This document shows, piece after piece, positions 49,885-61,842 of a DNA stretch of 64,000 bases. This DNA is from Adiantum capillus-veneris (taxonomy: Eukaryota > Streptophyta > Polypodiopsida > Polypodiales > Pteridaceae), in contig CM043944.1 of assembly GCA_014529385.2 (NCBI GenBank), positions 176,486,740-176,550,739 on the forward strand, read 5' to 3'. The translations under genes were made by a program, and so were the position numbers. The notes beneath the pieces are model-generated. The model did no database searches, was not told the DNA's origin, and saw nothing but the letters and a program-made list of their open reading frames with translations. Within the stretch, counting starts at the first letter, position 1, and every line of letters begins with the position of its first letter.

Positions 49885-52665
49885 ATGGCTAGAACAAAAG
49901 CCACTGCAAGGAAGGCAGGCAAGGGACCAGGATTAGCATCTAAAGCAAGTAGCAGATCTACAACCCCAAAGAAAAGACTTGGAAAACCAAATAAAATTCT
50001 GAAAGGGCCAAGGATGAAGAAGCTGCAAACCTGCATGGGACTTTTCAGAGAAATCAGAAAGGCACAGAAATGTGTAGATTTATGCATACCAAAGCTGCCC
50101 TTCCAGAGGATGGTGAGGTCCATATGTGATGAAGCTACCTGGGGCAGCAAAAGGTGGAAGGTGGTGGCATTAATGGCTCTACAGGAAGCAGCAGAGGACT
50201 TCCTACTGGAGTACTTCAGTGACATGACATTGTTGCATCCCATGCCCACAGGGTTACTATAATGGACAAAGATAGTGAGACACTGAAAAGAATAAGGTGG
50301 AGGTATGACAAACTACTGGTCCCCAATGTCTGCAAGGATAAGAAAATGAGGGAAATTTTGTTATACCCCCCGGAGCTAGCGCCACAACTCACAGTTGTAG
50401 ATGTCACACATGATGTGAATACAAGGGCAAGGGCAGAGACTATTGCTCGCCAAACAGAGGACATGAGGGAAGCAGAGCTTAAGGAGAAAGCAAAAGTAGC
50501 AGTGGAGTCCCAGAGGCAAACAGAGTGCAATGTGACCCTGTCTATAGAGGCAAGCAATCAAGAAACTCTACTTTCAATGAAGAATGGTTTGCTTGCAGAG
50601 ATACCATTTGTAGATGGAGCCAGAAAGCTAGCTCTGGAAAAAGTGGACATTAATTTATTGCAGAATCCAGATGCTCAGATTTCAGACACAATTATCTATG
50701 CTTGTCTTAAGTAAGTGTTACTATCTTGCTAGCTTTGAAAACTCAGATAATAGGTTTGCTAACTTAGGTAGAGTCTCTGCAGCCTGATCAAAAGTCAACT
50801 CCCACTGCACACTCACACAGAGGTGTTTCTCCTTGATCCACAAATGTCAGTAATTATTAGACAAAAGAACAGTCCATCTGGGACCTTTGAGAGTTGGTTT
50901 CTCCACTGTGCTATGCTGGAAGTTACTGTGATCATCTTTCCATATGAGAACAACCATCATTGGAGTCTCATATGCCTTGATGTTGACCAACCAGCAGTGT
51001 GGGTGTTCAATTCAATAAAAGGAACCCACCCTGAAATTAGGCTGTAAGTGTTTTGTATCAGAAAGTGTTTCTTATAGATATCCATGTAAATTTGAAGCCT
51101 CATGCTAACATCTTGACATTGCTTTGTGCAGTTGTATAAAGAGGTTGTTGCTTGCCTATGGCAAGCTATGTGGAAGGTATGAACTATACAAGGCCCCAAT
51201 CAAAGAAGTACCTGTCCCAAATCAAACCGATGGGAATTCTTGCGGCTGGAGATGTCTTCTCCATGCAGAATATGTCCTGCAAAGCTACTTTGCATTAAAA
51301 CCTTTCATGACTAAGGTACCCATTTGGCAATGCATTCAGTTAGTTTTGGTTTAGTCTATAAAAGAATTCTCACCATGTGGTCTTTCAATTTTGCAGAGTG
51401 CTTTAAAAAACTACACATATGATTATTTGCAAAGATACCGGGTAAGTTTAATACAACACCTGCTTACTATGTCTAGCCCTAGAGAGCTTGAAGATAGCGG
51501 CTTGGATGAGCGCACTATTGATCTTACAAAACATGACGTGCCACCACGACAAACCCCTACATCCGATACAGTGGAATCACAACGGGCCGAGGGGGTCATA
51601 TCAGCAGAAGATGAAAGAGCCGAGGATGAGAAAAGGTCAAATGAGCATATGGAAGGTGCTAAGGTACAACCGGAGGAGACAATGAAAGAGCCAAGTCAGC
51701 CAGTGGAGGAGCCAAAAGAGCCTATGGCTGAAACCCAAGATGAGGAAAGCAGGCCTATAGATGAGCAAAAGCATATGGATGAGGAAAGCAGGCCTAGGGA
51801 TGAGCAAAATGATATGGATCAGGCAAGGATGTATGAGGCAAGCCGATCAACCGAGGGAGACGAAAAGACCTTGGAAGAAACCTTGAATGAGGCAGAAAGA
51901 GCCATGGGGGAGACCCCTGATGAAGATGTGAATGATGACTATGAAGATAAAGCGGAGGAGAGCAACAACGACATGAACACTACAGAGACCCAGTATGGAC
52001 CCTTGCTACCTGTAGATTTGGTTGTTCCGGTAATGTCTATTCAAGTATGGCAAAATATGTTCAGCTTCTAACTACTTATATGTACTTGTCAACTTTTACA
52101 GAGGTTGATTATCTTGGACGTCAATGGATTGCTGCTGATGCGGGTGCCTCTCGGTGACAGAGGACCCTTTGAGGATTTTCAAACGTTTCGGATGGGAACT
52201 TGTCGAGTCGTGGTTCGTCTAGGAACCAAGGAATTTATTCAGTTTCTTCTTCCGCGCTTCAGAGTTGCCATATGGTCTTCAATGCAAAGGCAAAACTTGT
52301 CGCCACTAGTTGCAATAGTTTGCAGTGTATGCCAAGCTCACACGTCAGATTTTGCCTTTTTGTATGATCAGAGAAAATGCGTTACCGTTGAGGGCCACTA
52401 CCACCCTAAAAATCCAGACTTACCTCTTTTGTACAAACCGTTTAGCCAAATCGGTGTACCCTTTGATGCAACTAATACACTACTAATTGATGATACTCCT
52501 GAAAAGGGAGAACTAAATCCGCCGGGAACAACTGTCTCACCACCTTCTTTCGAGGGGCATTCCTTTGATTTTTACCTTGAAGACATTCTGATTCCATACT
52601 TACAGAAATTGTATCTCAGTCCATTGTTCACGGACGAGTTTGTACTTTCTAATGAATTAAGATGA
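49885..52665 (+). pseudogene. E gene 3: histone H3-like / ULP1 protease / FCP1-like phosphatase composite
   Basis: Exons by eye: 49885-50711, 50821-51043, 51132-51315, 51397-52029, 52102-52665. Exon 1 begins MARTKATARK, an H3-type tail, followed by the H3 fold: FREIRKAQKCVDL, KLPFQRMVR and ALQEAAEDFL. A longer loop 1 containing Trp (SKRWKV) recalls CENH3. The frame breaks at about 50236-50241 and H3 helix 3 continues one frame over (HRVTIMDKD, KRIRW), leading into a charged coil. Exons 2-3 are C48/ULP1-like: His in NNHHWSLICLD, Asn (usually Asp) in VFNSI, Gln and Cys in PNQTDGNSCGW. Exon 4 is acidic, with DEESRP repeats. Exon 5 is FCP1/NIF-like: LDVNGLLL, AIWSSM and LLIDDTPEKG. The exon 1-2 join is not clean in phase. 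Domain calls rest on motifs. Whether it is expressed as one protein is inferred. Confidence 0.72.
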
Positions 52666-52689
52666 TTCTTCTATCATGTCTTTGTCTTG

Positions 52690-52697
<8 letters not shown>

Positions 52698-52775
<78 letters not shown>
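52698..52775. repeat. AT then GA microsatellite
   Basis: AT run to about 52731, then GA run to about 52775, between the tail-to-tail ends of E genes 3 and 4. Confidence 0.95.
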
Positions 52776-52780
<5 letters not shown>

Positions 52781-52899
52781 ACGTGGTAAAGAAATGTATT
52801 TCAAGCACACTTTTTCACAGGGCACAATTGAAAAATGAGATCAATAAACTTCATGTCTTGAAAGTCATTTGTATACACTTGGGTTCACAAGAATATCTG

Positions 52900-54319
52900 T
52901 TACATTGACACTACTTCAACCCGACCATCCAACTCTTTGCACAAAATATCTTTTTCCCTTCGCCGCATCACCTTACGGCCAGCTAGGAAAAAGGAAAAAT
53001 CTGATAGGTCCTTGTCCATTGACTCTTCAATGATGTCATTTCGCAAATGCTGAAGACTGCATAGCTCCCTTATTGTAACCACCAATAGTAGGCCATGCTC
53101 TTTATCAATCACTTCCACATCCACAGTAGGATTATCTTCCAAACCTGTAGAAACCTGGTCCATAGGAATGTACTTACCGTTTAGCATTTGTGATCGCATA
53201 TACCAAAATGAGAGTAACAGTGATTGGCTTGCAATCATGTACTTGACAACTAGAGTATCAAGCGCGACCTCGCACCGTAAACCAATCTCTTCCTTTGCAT
53301 ACCATCCTTTGTCAAGAAGTTTGTCACAGGATGACTGCTGAAATGACTTGCACATGAACATAGTTTTTGTAACTCGGATGTTGTAGCTATGAACAGCTCT
53401 ATGAAGAGTGCAACAGGACAAAAGTTTGCAATTCTAACCAGTTTGGTAGGAATAGAGCTACGTAGAGACCTTTGTATATCCTTGTAGAGCTTACTTCGCA
53501 TTGCCTCCACCATTGTTTCCTCGGGAACTGGCCAGTCCACAGTGTTCCAATCGGTTGGTAGAGGCACTTTCACCAACATGCCATTCTTATTCCCTGAGCT
53601 GAGTTGGTAAAAGTGGTCATAAAAAAAGATTCCCTCATCAGGCAGTCTTTTGCTGCTCCTCTCTGAGTAATGTAAAGAACCAATGTGGGCATGAACAACA
53701 TGGAAGAGGCCTATTATGCACTCCACAGGCTCCCATTGCTCATAAGAAGAGGGATAAACATCTGCAATATATATAAGAAGAGTTAAACTAAGAGTATCAA
53801 TAAGTACAAATGACAAATCTAATGTAATTGAGCTGTGAAGAATGGAGAAATTACTCATAACAAGCGGGAGAAACATTGCAAAATATATAAGAAAAGTTAT
53901 AATGAGAGTATCAGTAAGTTCACATGTCAAGAGTACTTACAATTGCAACGTGGTTGATGTATATCTGATACATTTCCACCGTTTGCTATCACCTCTGGAT
54001 GGGTAAACACATGCTGAACAAGAACTTCCTTTACAGATCTTTTGCCGATTTCAACTTTGAAATCCAACACCCTGGCCTTCCATGCTGAGCGGTAAACGTT
54101 GATACCACTAGACCTCTTGGGTCTTCTTGGTTGCATGAGGACCCATGAACCTTTGTTTATCCTTTGTCCAACCCAGTGGTTCTCTGCACTTATTGAAGCT
54201 GGTATTGTAATTGAGGATATGCTACTACTTGGCCTTCTAGGAAAAGTGCAGTTGTTGGTTGTTGGTGTGAGAGACAGTAAACACCTGGAGGCTCTTGGGC
54301 GAGAAGACGTGGACGCCAT
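52900..54319 (-). pseudogene. E gene 4: unrecognised protein
   Basis: Minus strand, ATG at 54317-54319. Exon 1 54319-53941, intron 53940-53762 (GTAAGT..TTGCAG), exon 2 53761-52900, with a frameshift near 53447 in a run of T. The protein starts with a Ser/Arg-rich stretch (MASTSSRPRASRC), then WVLMQPRRPKR, VLDFKVEIGKRSVKE, VQHVFTHP and a His/Cys group DIHQPRCNC. The second exon has YPSSYEQWEPVECIIGLFHVVHAH and PTDWNTVDWPVPEET. A tail follows with MFMCKSFQQSSCD and DLSDFSFFLAGRKVMRRRE. I recognise no family. A chromatin- or DNA-binding role is possible from the basic stretches but is not shown. It faces away from the right terminus of E. Confidence 0.5.
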
Positions 54320-54640
54320 AGCTCTCAGAGAAAAGCTTTAGTGGAGGGAGATTCACTTTGAAAGCATTCTAATGGAGGGAAAGTGTTTTAGAATTCCAAT
54401 ATCTTGTGCGGGCTTAATGGTCACCCTCCAGTACGTTAATGACCATAAGAGAATATCAGAAGTGGGACCACATGCAAGCACCTAAAAGCTCGGTAAAAGG
54501 AAGGAAATTACTATGCTACAATCCTAGTTTCGTGAAAGTTTTATGCTATTTTCCTATTTTTTGAGTCTTTCCACGTACTTTCCTACGTAACGTAGCCTTC
54601 ATGCTCATTGGACGCGCTCTATTTTTCTCTCTCTTCATGT
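54320..54640 (-). promoter_or_regulatory. Upstream region of E gene 4 inside the right end of E
   Basis: Non-coding sequence between the ATG of gene 4 and the terminal repeat; it probably carries the gene 4 promoter. No clear TATA box. Confidence 0.35.
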
Positions 54641-54673
54641 GGCCCTCCAAATGACCTCTGAAATTTCCTAATG
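54641..54673 (-). repeat. Right terminal inverted repeat of element E
   Basis: Complement of 42701-42733 with one mismatch. It ends CCTAATG, then CACCAGG of the D gag. Confidence 0.9.
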
Positions 54674-56365
54674 CACCAGGATGTAAGTAAAGATTTATCT
54701 ATTTTCATTGAGCAGTTTGAATTTTGTTGGAAACAATTAGAGATTGCTAATGGGGTCAAAAGCAATCAATCTTTGAAGCTGTCAAAGCTGTTAGAGTGCT
54801 TGCATCCGAGGACTAGAGAAAAGGTCAAATATGGTGCACATACATATGAAGTCATGGTCTATTTGGCAAAGATAAAGAGTAGAAAGATGAAGCGGAAGCT
54901 GGAGCTAGGTTTGCTGAAGCCTATGGATTATGTGCCTGTTGTGGTGGCAGTTTTTTCGGTGGTTCAACCAAGGATGATTCCAATGGTTCAAAAGGCAAGG
55001 CCTGTGGAGGTAAGACCTACTATTGGTTATGCTCGTTGGAGGTTTCTAGTTTGTGATGTGCATGTGCCGAGGGTGGAAGAGCTTAGCAACGAGGAGAAGC
55101 TCCAGGTTGAGGTGAACCAAGATGCAAAAGCAGTAGCAGATGTGAAGGTTCCGGTACGGATTGAAGAGGTAAAGCATGTTCTTGTGGAGAGTTTGCATGA
55201 AAAGGTAGCAAGGTGCAATCGAGATGCAGATACCAAGGGTTTAGAAGCTGATGAAGAAAGTTTGCAAAGCGATAAAGATGGTCAAGCTTTTGTGGAGCAG
55301 CAAGCGGATGCAGATACTGATACGGAGTTGGTATATGATGCCGATGCCGATGAAGATACAAGCTCGAGTAGCGAGGAGACAAGCGAGGAGAATAGTGCCG
55401 ATGAGTCCACATCCTATGATGAAGAGATGGAACCTGATGAACCTGAGCTGGTAAAGGTAAAGTTGCCCTCTTATATGTTTGATGATATGGTAATAGACCA
55501 TGTGCAAGAAGAGCAGGGAGCAGAGCAAGCCAAGATGCTTGATGAAAGCCAAATGGTGCGGTCTAGACCTATCGATGATGGAATCCAGGTGAAGGTGGTA
55601 CGTGGTGCCATGCTAATGGCTGTGCTAATGAAAGTAGCGGTGGAATGTGTCATGGTGGTGCAACATGTGCAGAAGCTTGCCAAGAGAGATAAAGCGGCTG
55701 TGTCTATGGAGAAAGTTAAAATGGATGCAATAGAGAACGAGTTGCTTTCTTCCCAAGAAGAGCATGATGCAGCGATAGAAGAGGTGATTAAAGAACAGGT
55801 AATTGAAGCTGAAAAGCAAGAGGTGCTAGTCAACCTTGAAGGGCCAATTGATGATGAAGGGATTGATGACAGTGTAATTGAGTTCAAAGAGGAGGTGCAA
55901 GAGAGCATGAAGCCAGTGCAAGAGATATGTTCTATGGCATATGGAGGAGATTCCCAGGATGTGTCCAAGATTTCAAAAGAGATATGCAACTCATGGTTGA
56001 AAGGTATGCTTGTAAGTGCAACTGTGCAGTATGTTATCCATCGGATACGGGGTTCCCTTGGGAGGAGCTCTACTTTACATGGCTGGGAGGGAGGGTCAAA
56101 AGTGTTGATTCATACAGATGATGTGGTTGCAGAACCAGTTGTATTGGTTGGTTCGAGTAATATGTTGGCAGAGCCATATAGATTGATGAGGCAAGATGAT
56201 GTTCAAAGAGGTGCTAAAGTGCTATGGGCCTTTTATGTGCATGGGTGGCTACGTGCTTGGGTAGGGCACTATTGGATGTTGTTGCAGATGGATGAAAGTG
56301 AACAGAGCCAGGTGTTTGATCTAGGTGGAAGCTACGTTACACAAGGGGTGGGGCAACCCACTTGA
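54674..56365 (+). pseudogene. Element D gag continuation and acidic ORF
   Basis: An open frame of about 563 codons continuing the gag of 42410-42700 (HQDVSKDLSIFIEQFEFCW). After about 150 residues it becomes very acidic (DADADEDTSSSSEETSEEN, about 55335-55400) with coiled-coil-like Glu/Lys/Val stretches. It has no protease, RT or zinc knuckle. The end (VGHYWMLLQMDESEQSQVFDL) is not recognised. It is the only coding part of D besides the gag start, and is open over its whole length although D as a whole is split. Role in packaging is likely for the first part, unknown for the rest. Confidence 0.72.
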
Positions 56366-56470
56366 AGGTCTAGCAATAGGGTGCAATAAAAACTATGTAC
56401 ATATGGTTTTAGTTTTCTCATAGTGTGTGCCAGGTTTTACAATTAGAAAGGGAATAAAGCTCTTTTTTGG

Positions 56471-56503
56471 TTGAGCATAAATGCTCAACAAGGGGGTGGG
56501 CAA
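56471..56503 (+). other. Element D hairpin and polypurine tract
   Basis: A perfect hairpin TTGAGCAT/ATGCTCAA (56471-56488, 2-base loop) is followed by AGGGGGTGGGCAA (56491-56503), which touches the 3' LTR. Confidence 0.75.
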
Positions 56504-58588
56504 TGATGGTGCAGCAAAAGTGTGTCGACTCTAGACGGTGGCTTGGGAAGATGTATGCAGGCTAACAGAAGCATGACAAAGGGCTGGAGAAGCTAGGAAA
56601 ATCATGGGATGGAAGGTAGCAGTGGAATTGTATGCATGATGCGGCTTATAGGCCAAGGAAGGCTCCATAATGGGATAATTCAGGTAGCCGGTGAAAGAGA
56701 TGAAAATGCAGCTTCTAGGGTCCATGAATGAAGAGCTTGAAGTGATGAAGGAGGAAGTCCAGACGGCTCATCAAACCGAGCTACAGAGCCCAAGTTATTG
56801 AAGGTTGAAGTTTCAGTGGTTTGCAAATTCTTGCTGGACAGGGCAGCTGGAGATAGGTGGTCCAAGTGGAAGTCAAGGTACAAGTTTGTAGAGCTCAATT
56901 CATGGAGCCTACCCTTCTTTTCAGATTGTGGATCGGAGCTATGGTTTGCAAGATATAGTCAGTTGAATTTTTTCCGGGGGCCGAGTTTGAGCCCACTTGG
57001 TTGCATTGGAGGATGTGCCATCTGGCGTCTTTTGAGACTTGACAAGATTCTAGAGCAGAGTATGCATCATACGGAGCTAGCAGGAAGTGGCTGCATGTCA
57101 AACAGAGCCCAAAGCGGAGAGATATGGCAGTTCGAAGATTGGGTGCCTTTGTCCAAAGTTGGTTGCAGATGCTTTGATCGATTTTTGCGCCCTCAGTATG
57201 GGGTATTGGGAAATCCCGAAATGCGGTTGGAACCAGGCATCTTCAAGTCCGCACGGTGAGCTTGCGGCTGGGTTTGACAGCTCGGCAAATGGATCATCAG
57301 GGGCCAATGAGGAGGCAGGGCAAGGAAGGGGAAACAAAGTTTGTTTTAAAAAGAAGAAGATGATTTTTTCAAAGCCTTGAAGGCTTGGCGTTGTGGGGAT
57401 GCCATGTGGTTGATGCTTAAACCCACATGTGCAGATTCGGGCAGCGGGGCCGCAGTATAAGGACTGGGCCATAAGCCCTCATTCGAACACAAGAGGGGAG
57501 AGAGAGTGGAGCTTCCTTCCATGGCGATGGCGTGTGGGCGCAGGCACTACGGCGCGGACCTAATGGTGCTGGGCGGTGGTTTTGGCCTGTAGAGGTGGCG
57601 CAGGGGAAGTTCAATTGGGTGGCAGTGGCTTGCTAATGGCGTAGAGATGGTGATGATGTGGCAGCCCATAAGGGTGAGTGCCCACGCCCGCTAAGGGCCC
57701 CTAATTTTGAAGTGAAAGGAGTATTACGCGCCCCCCCCCCGCAATAGCGACATTGCTATTTCTCAAGGAGGGGAGGGGTCTTGCTGCAAAGAGGTGAGCC
57801 GAGAGGGACAGTTAAAGGGCGAGGACAAGGACATCCAAAGATAAAGCAAGGGAGATCAAGCCAAGGCAAGAGAGGACAATTCAAAGGCCCAAGGGGAAAT
57901 CCGGGTGGCCAAATGGAAGGAACAAAGAACCAAGGTGTACACCATTGAAATGTTTCCAAAAATCAAATGTGCCAAGTGGTGGCAATGCAAGTAAATTCTA
58001 AATGGAGCTCCAAATGAAGTGCACGGCATAAGAGCTCACCGCTTTTTTCTTTTTTGAGTTTCCTAGACACACTCCTATAAAAGGAGGCCTATGTTCATTT
58101 TTTAGGGTCTTTGACCAATGTGGGCTTTTTTGCCTGAGTGTGTGATTGGAACCTTGAAGCTTGTGTGGTGCCAAGCTTGCCATTGAAGCTCCATACTTGA
58201 TTGTACTACTCCCCTATGCAATAATACCACTTATTTGCCCCTATCTCTTGTGTTGCTTCTCTGCATTCCCCTCCTTTTCTCTCGCTCTTCATGCATTGGC
58301 CATCGCTTGCAGAGGGTTTGCCTGTAGCTTGAAAGGTGCTACCAAGAGGGCAGACTAGGAGTGCTTTGTGAGTCGGAAAGAGTGAGTTGAGCAGTGTGGG
58401 TGCATTTGTGTTGCATGGTGTTTTTTGCAAGGTGTGAGATAGTTGTTTTGTGTGCTAAAGTGTAGTTGTTAGTGCAAATTATCCAACTTGAAGGTGTTAT
58501 TTGAGAGGTTAGGGGTGCTGTGGAATCGTTGGGCTATAGAGAGGCAAATATTTTGTGTGTTGGGTTTGTTCCCTATTCCCCCTCTGCA
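56504..58588 (+). repeat. 3' LTR of element D
   Basis: Starts TGATGGTGCAGC and ends CCTCTGCA. TATAAAA at 58076-58082. See the left LTR for the uneven divergence. Confidence 0.88.
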
Positions 58589-58981
58589 ACGGTAATAACA
58601 GCGGTAATATACGTGGTAATAATAGTGAAAACAGTCGCGGTAATATTTGGAACACAAAAAAAACCCCCGCCCTCCTCTCTCTTGTTTCTCTACTTGAATT
58701 TGCACCTTCTCTCTACAAACTGCGGTAAAACAACACGGTAAACACTTGGAGATTTTCATAGTGGTGGGGAAAGACATTCTACAATTCATTTACCCACCTC
58801 TCTTTTGGGTTACTAAATAGACTATTTTCAAACTCAAAATATGGAAATGGCTTTTTAAAAAATCTCAGCATAGGCCTTTTTTCCCTCTCTTTTCGGCTTG
58901 GTCAAAGTTGGCTTAAGCTTTAAGCATTCCGTTAAACTGCCAAATAAAGAGGCCCTCCTATACCCCATTTACTTCCTAATG
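58589..58981 (+). other. Right end of element F2
   Basis: Begins with several GGTAATA repeats (58591-58650), then the non-coding subterminal region and the 39-bp terminus (58943-58981). Confidence 0.6.
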
Positions 58982-60300
58982 AATATTGCAACATGTTGCC
59001 TTTCTTGTTGCCCTCAGAGATCCCTTGGTATTCTTATAAGTTGCATACACTCAGATTGGAGACTTTCTTTTTAATACAAAACACTAGATTTGATGATGGA
59101 GTAGTTGCCATATTGCAACATTCCCTGATGCTCTAGTGGAGCCAGTTCCCTAAATGTTTGAATCGCTTGTTAGCTGCAGTTGTGCAAGCTACAAGGCTTC
59201 TTGGTTTGAGTCTTGATAAAGCCTCTATTTGGGATAATAAACTGAACCTATCCAGAGAAAATATTCTTTGATGCCCAACATCATTGTGGGCTTGTAGTCT
59301 TTTTTATGAAATGAAAGAGGTCATGGTTGAATGTGCAAAGGACTCCATTCGTGCACTTGTGCAAAGTGTCTACCAAATTGTAGACTTGATGACATGTGAT
59401 GAATCAACCCTTGTAAGGTCATTGGAAGCCAACCACTTCATAACCAAAGGTATGCAAGAGGTTGTCAAAGAAATTGCATCCTATGACAACAACATTTGTG
59501 CCAAAACTAAATTGCATAAAGACAATGACTAGCTTGATGGTTTTCAACTTAAGCACTCCTTGGGTATGATCATCCCAGATATATGCATGGTAAAAATCTT
59601 CGAGAAACAAAGGACATCTTTTCCAATCTGCAAGGCTAAATATGAAGATGGAGAGATGCAATCGAAGCAACGAACTGTCTTCCAACTTTGCTGGTATTTT
59701 TCAAAAGGGATCTGTTCCTTTATACAACGGATATCTTTTAAAGCTTATGATGTTGTGTTTTGTCATGATGAACCAAACTAGCCTTTTTTTGAAAGCAAGT
59801 TTGTTCCCCCTTGGTACCCATATGGACATCCTTTCCAATATGCAGGGCTAAAGATGAAGATGAAGATGGAGATGCACTCAAATCATTGGAGTGTTTTCCA
59901 ATTGTGCTGGTAGTTTTCAAAATGGATTCGTTTCTTAATACATTGGATATCTTTTAAAGCTTATGATGTTGTGTTTTGTCATGATGAACCAAACCAGTCT
60001 TTTTTCAAAAGCTGATTTGTTCCCCCTTGCTACCCATATGCTGATGGTGGTATCTCAGGCCTTCTTGCAACTTATGTAGCTCCTTGTGAAGGTCTTGATG
60101 TTTCTAATGTTCTTGATGAGGTTAATGTTTCTTTTGATTCCTACATGGATATGCTGCCTACTATAAACTTGATGAAAAACAACCTCTTCAAGGCAAGGAT
60201 ATGGAGGAATCCCAAATGTCATCCTCAAGTGAAGCCACACAAGCCACTCTAGAGAGGTTCTTCGTCCGATGATAATGTTGGCAGTAGGCCCCCTCAAGGC
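58982..60300 (+). pseudogene. Unknown repeat, copy 2
   Basis: Same orientation and order as about 35070-36007. Shared blocks include GAGATCCC near 59017, GTTGAATGTGCAAAGGA near 59326, IPDICMVKIFEKQR near 59572 and DVVFCHDEPN near 59750. A third partial unit repeats the last block at 59930-60050 (GCTTATGATGTTGTGTTTTG). Broken frames, no domain recognised. It starts directly at the right terminus of F2, whereas copy 1 ends at the F2 left terminus. Confidence 0.55.
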
Positions 60301-60804
60301 CCATTATGAGCATCATTTAGTAGCAAAATAGAGACTTTCCTCTTGCTCTATTTCTTTCATTTGAATTTATTTCCATCGGACCCCTGCTTAACACATGCCA
60401 ATCCCTCACCAGTTTCTTGGAAGTCACTCTCCTTAGGATAGAAATTTTTTTGTTCGTGTTTTCCTAGCAAAAATTTCAGCATCTTTCCTACAACTATCCT
60501 TTGGCATCTAAGTCTTGATCAATCAATACCATTGGGAAAGGAGCATGATCTTTTGATTCACTTCTAGGACAACATACTGACATGCTGGGTGATGCAATTT
60601 TCAAAGTACTCGTTGTTGAAAGTGAAAACACTCATTTTTGCACATCTTGAATCTGAGCAGGAAAAACCTTGAGCATGATAAGCAAGAGAAGATGAAGAGG
60701 GCATGCGATTTGAGTTAAGGTTGCGGCATGAGCTGAGGTTGCTGTAGCTTAATGGTTTGACATAGATCACCTTCACTCTCTGACTCTTACTCACTCTCTC
60801 ACAC

Positions 60805-60920
<116 letters not shown>

Positions 60921-61792
60921 AGAGCATTGCGCAAGGTTGGACTCCCAATGAGCTCGCTATAGTGAATTAATGAAAAAAACCCTATGAAGGTCCATTGTGT
61001 AGCACTCCAGGAGTCAAGATTCGACAATGGACTCCCATCAAGCTTGCTATTGCAATGAATTAATGGAATAAAAAATGTTGAAATTGTCCAGATCTAGCAG
61101 AACATGTTAAAAATTGAAAACAACTCAAAATTTTCAGATGTGCTTCAAAAATAAAGCCTCTTGGAAGATACATGCATTGTGATGTACATATTGTCACTTT
61201 TATTTTAGCTCATTTAAAACATTGAAGGTCTTGCTCTTTAAAAAGATAAAAATGGATATCTACCATGCAAGTTGTGTGCATATGCTTTCTTACATAGAAT
61301 TTATGTAAATGTAGCATTTAAAATAGCGATGATGATTGATGAATAAAGCATTCTTTTGAATATGATTACCTAGTATATATTTTCATAAGAACACTTAAAA
61401 ACAACAATATCAAACAATTCAAACGTTTGTATATGAAATACTCTTCATGGCCACGTTACGGACCAAGTATTTCATATACTTAATACTTAAAAAGATGAAC
61501 TGCATGTGCACATACAAATTATATGGCGTTCGTATGACCAGGTTAACGACGTTAACGCCACATTTATGCAAAAGCAGATGCTTCTAGCAAACGACACTCA
61601 ATTAGCCGTGTTACCGATCGAGTTCCGCCCAAATCTAATGAGAAATAATGGCTTGCATACGAGCATCATATAGACGAGTTAGCGATCGATGCCCATATCT
61701 TTTTTTGAAAAGTGGAAGAGAAGTTGACTCACCATATAGATACTAGATTTTCCACGTCATCGATGTAGTACGCAGACAGTAAGCCAATACTA

Positions 61793-61842
61793 ACCACAAG
61801 GACACCATCTTCCCCACGTCATCGAGGTGATGTCCCTGTGGT
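61793..61842. repeat. Imperfect inverted repeat
   Basis: ACCACAAGGACACCAT pairs with GTGATGTCCCTGTGGT. CCACGTCATCGA occurs just before the left arm (61752) and again in the loop (61814), so a direct repeat is interlaced with the hairpin. Confidence 0.6.
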
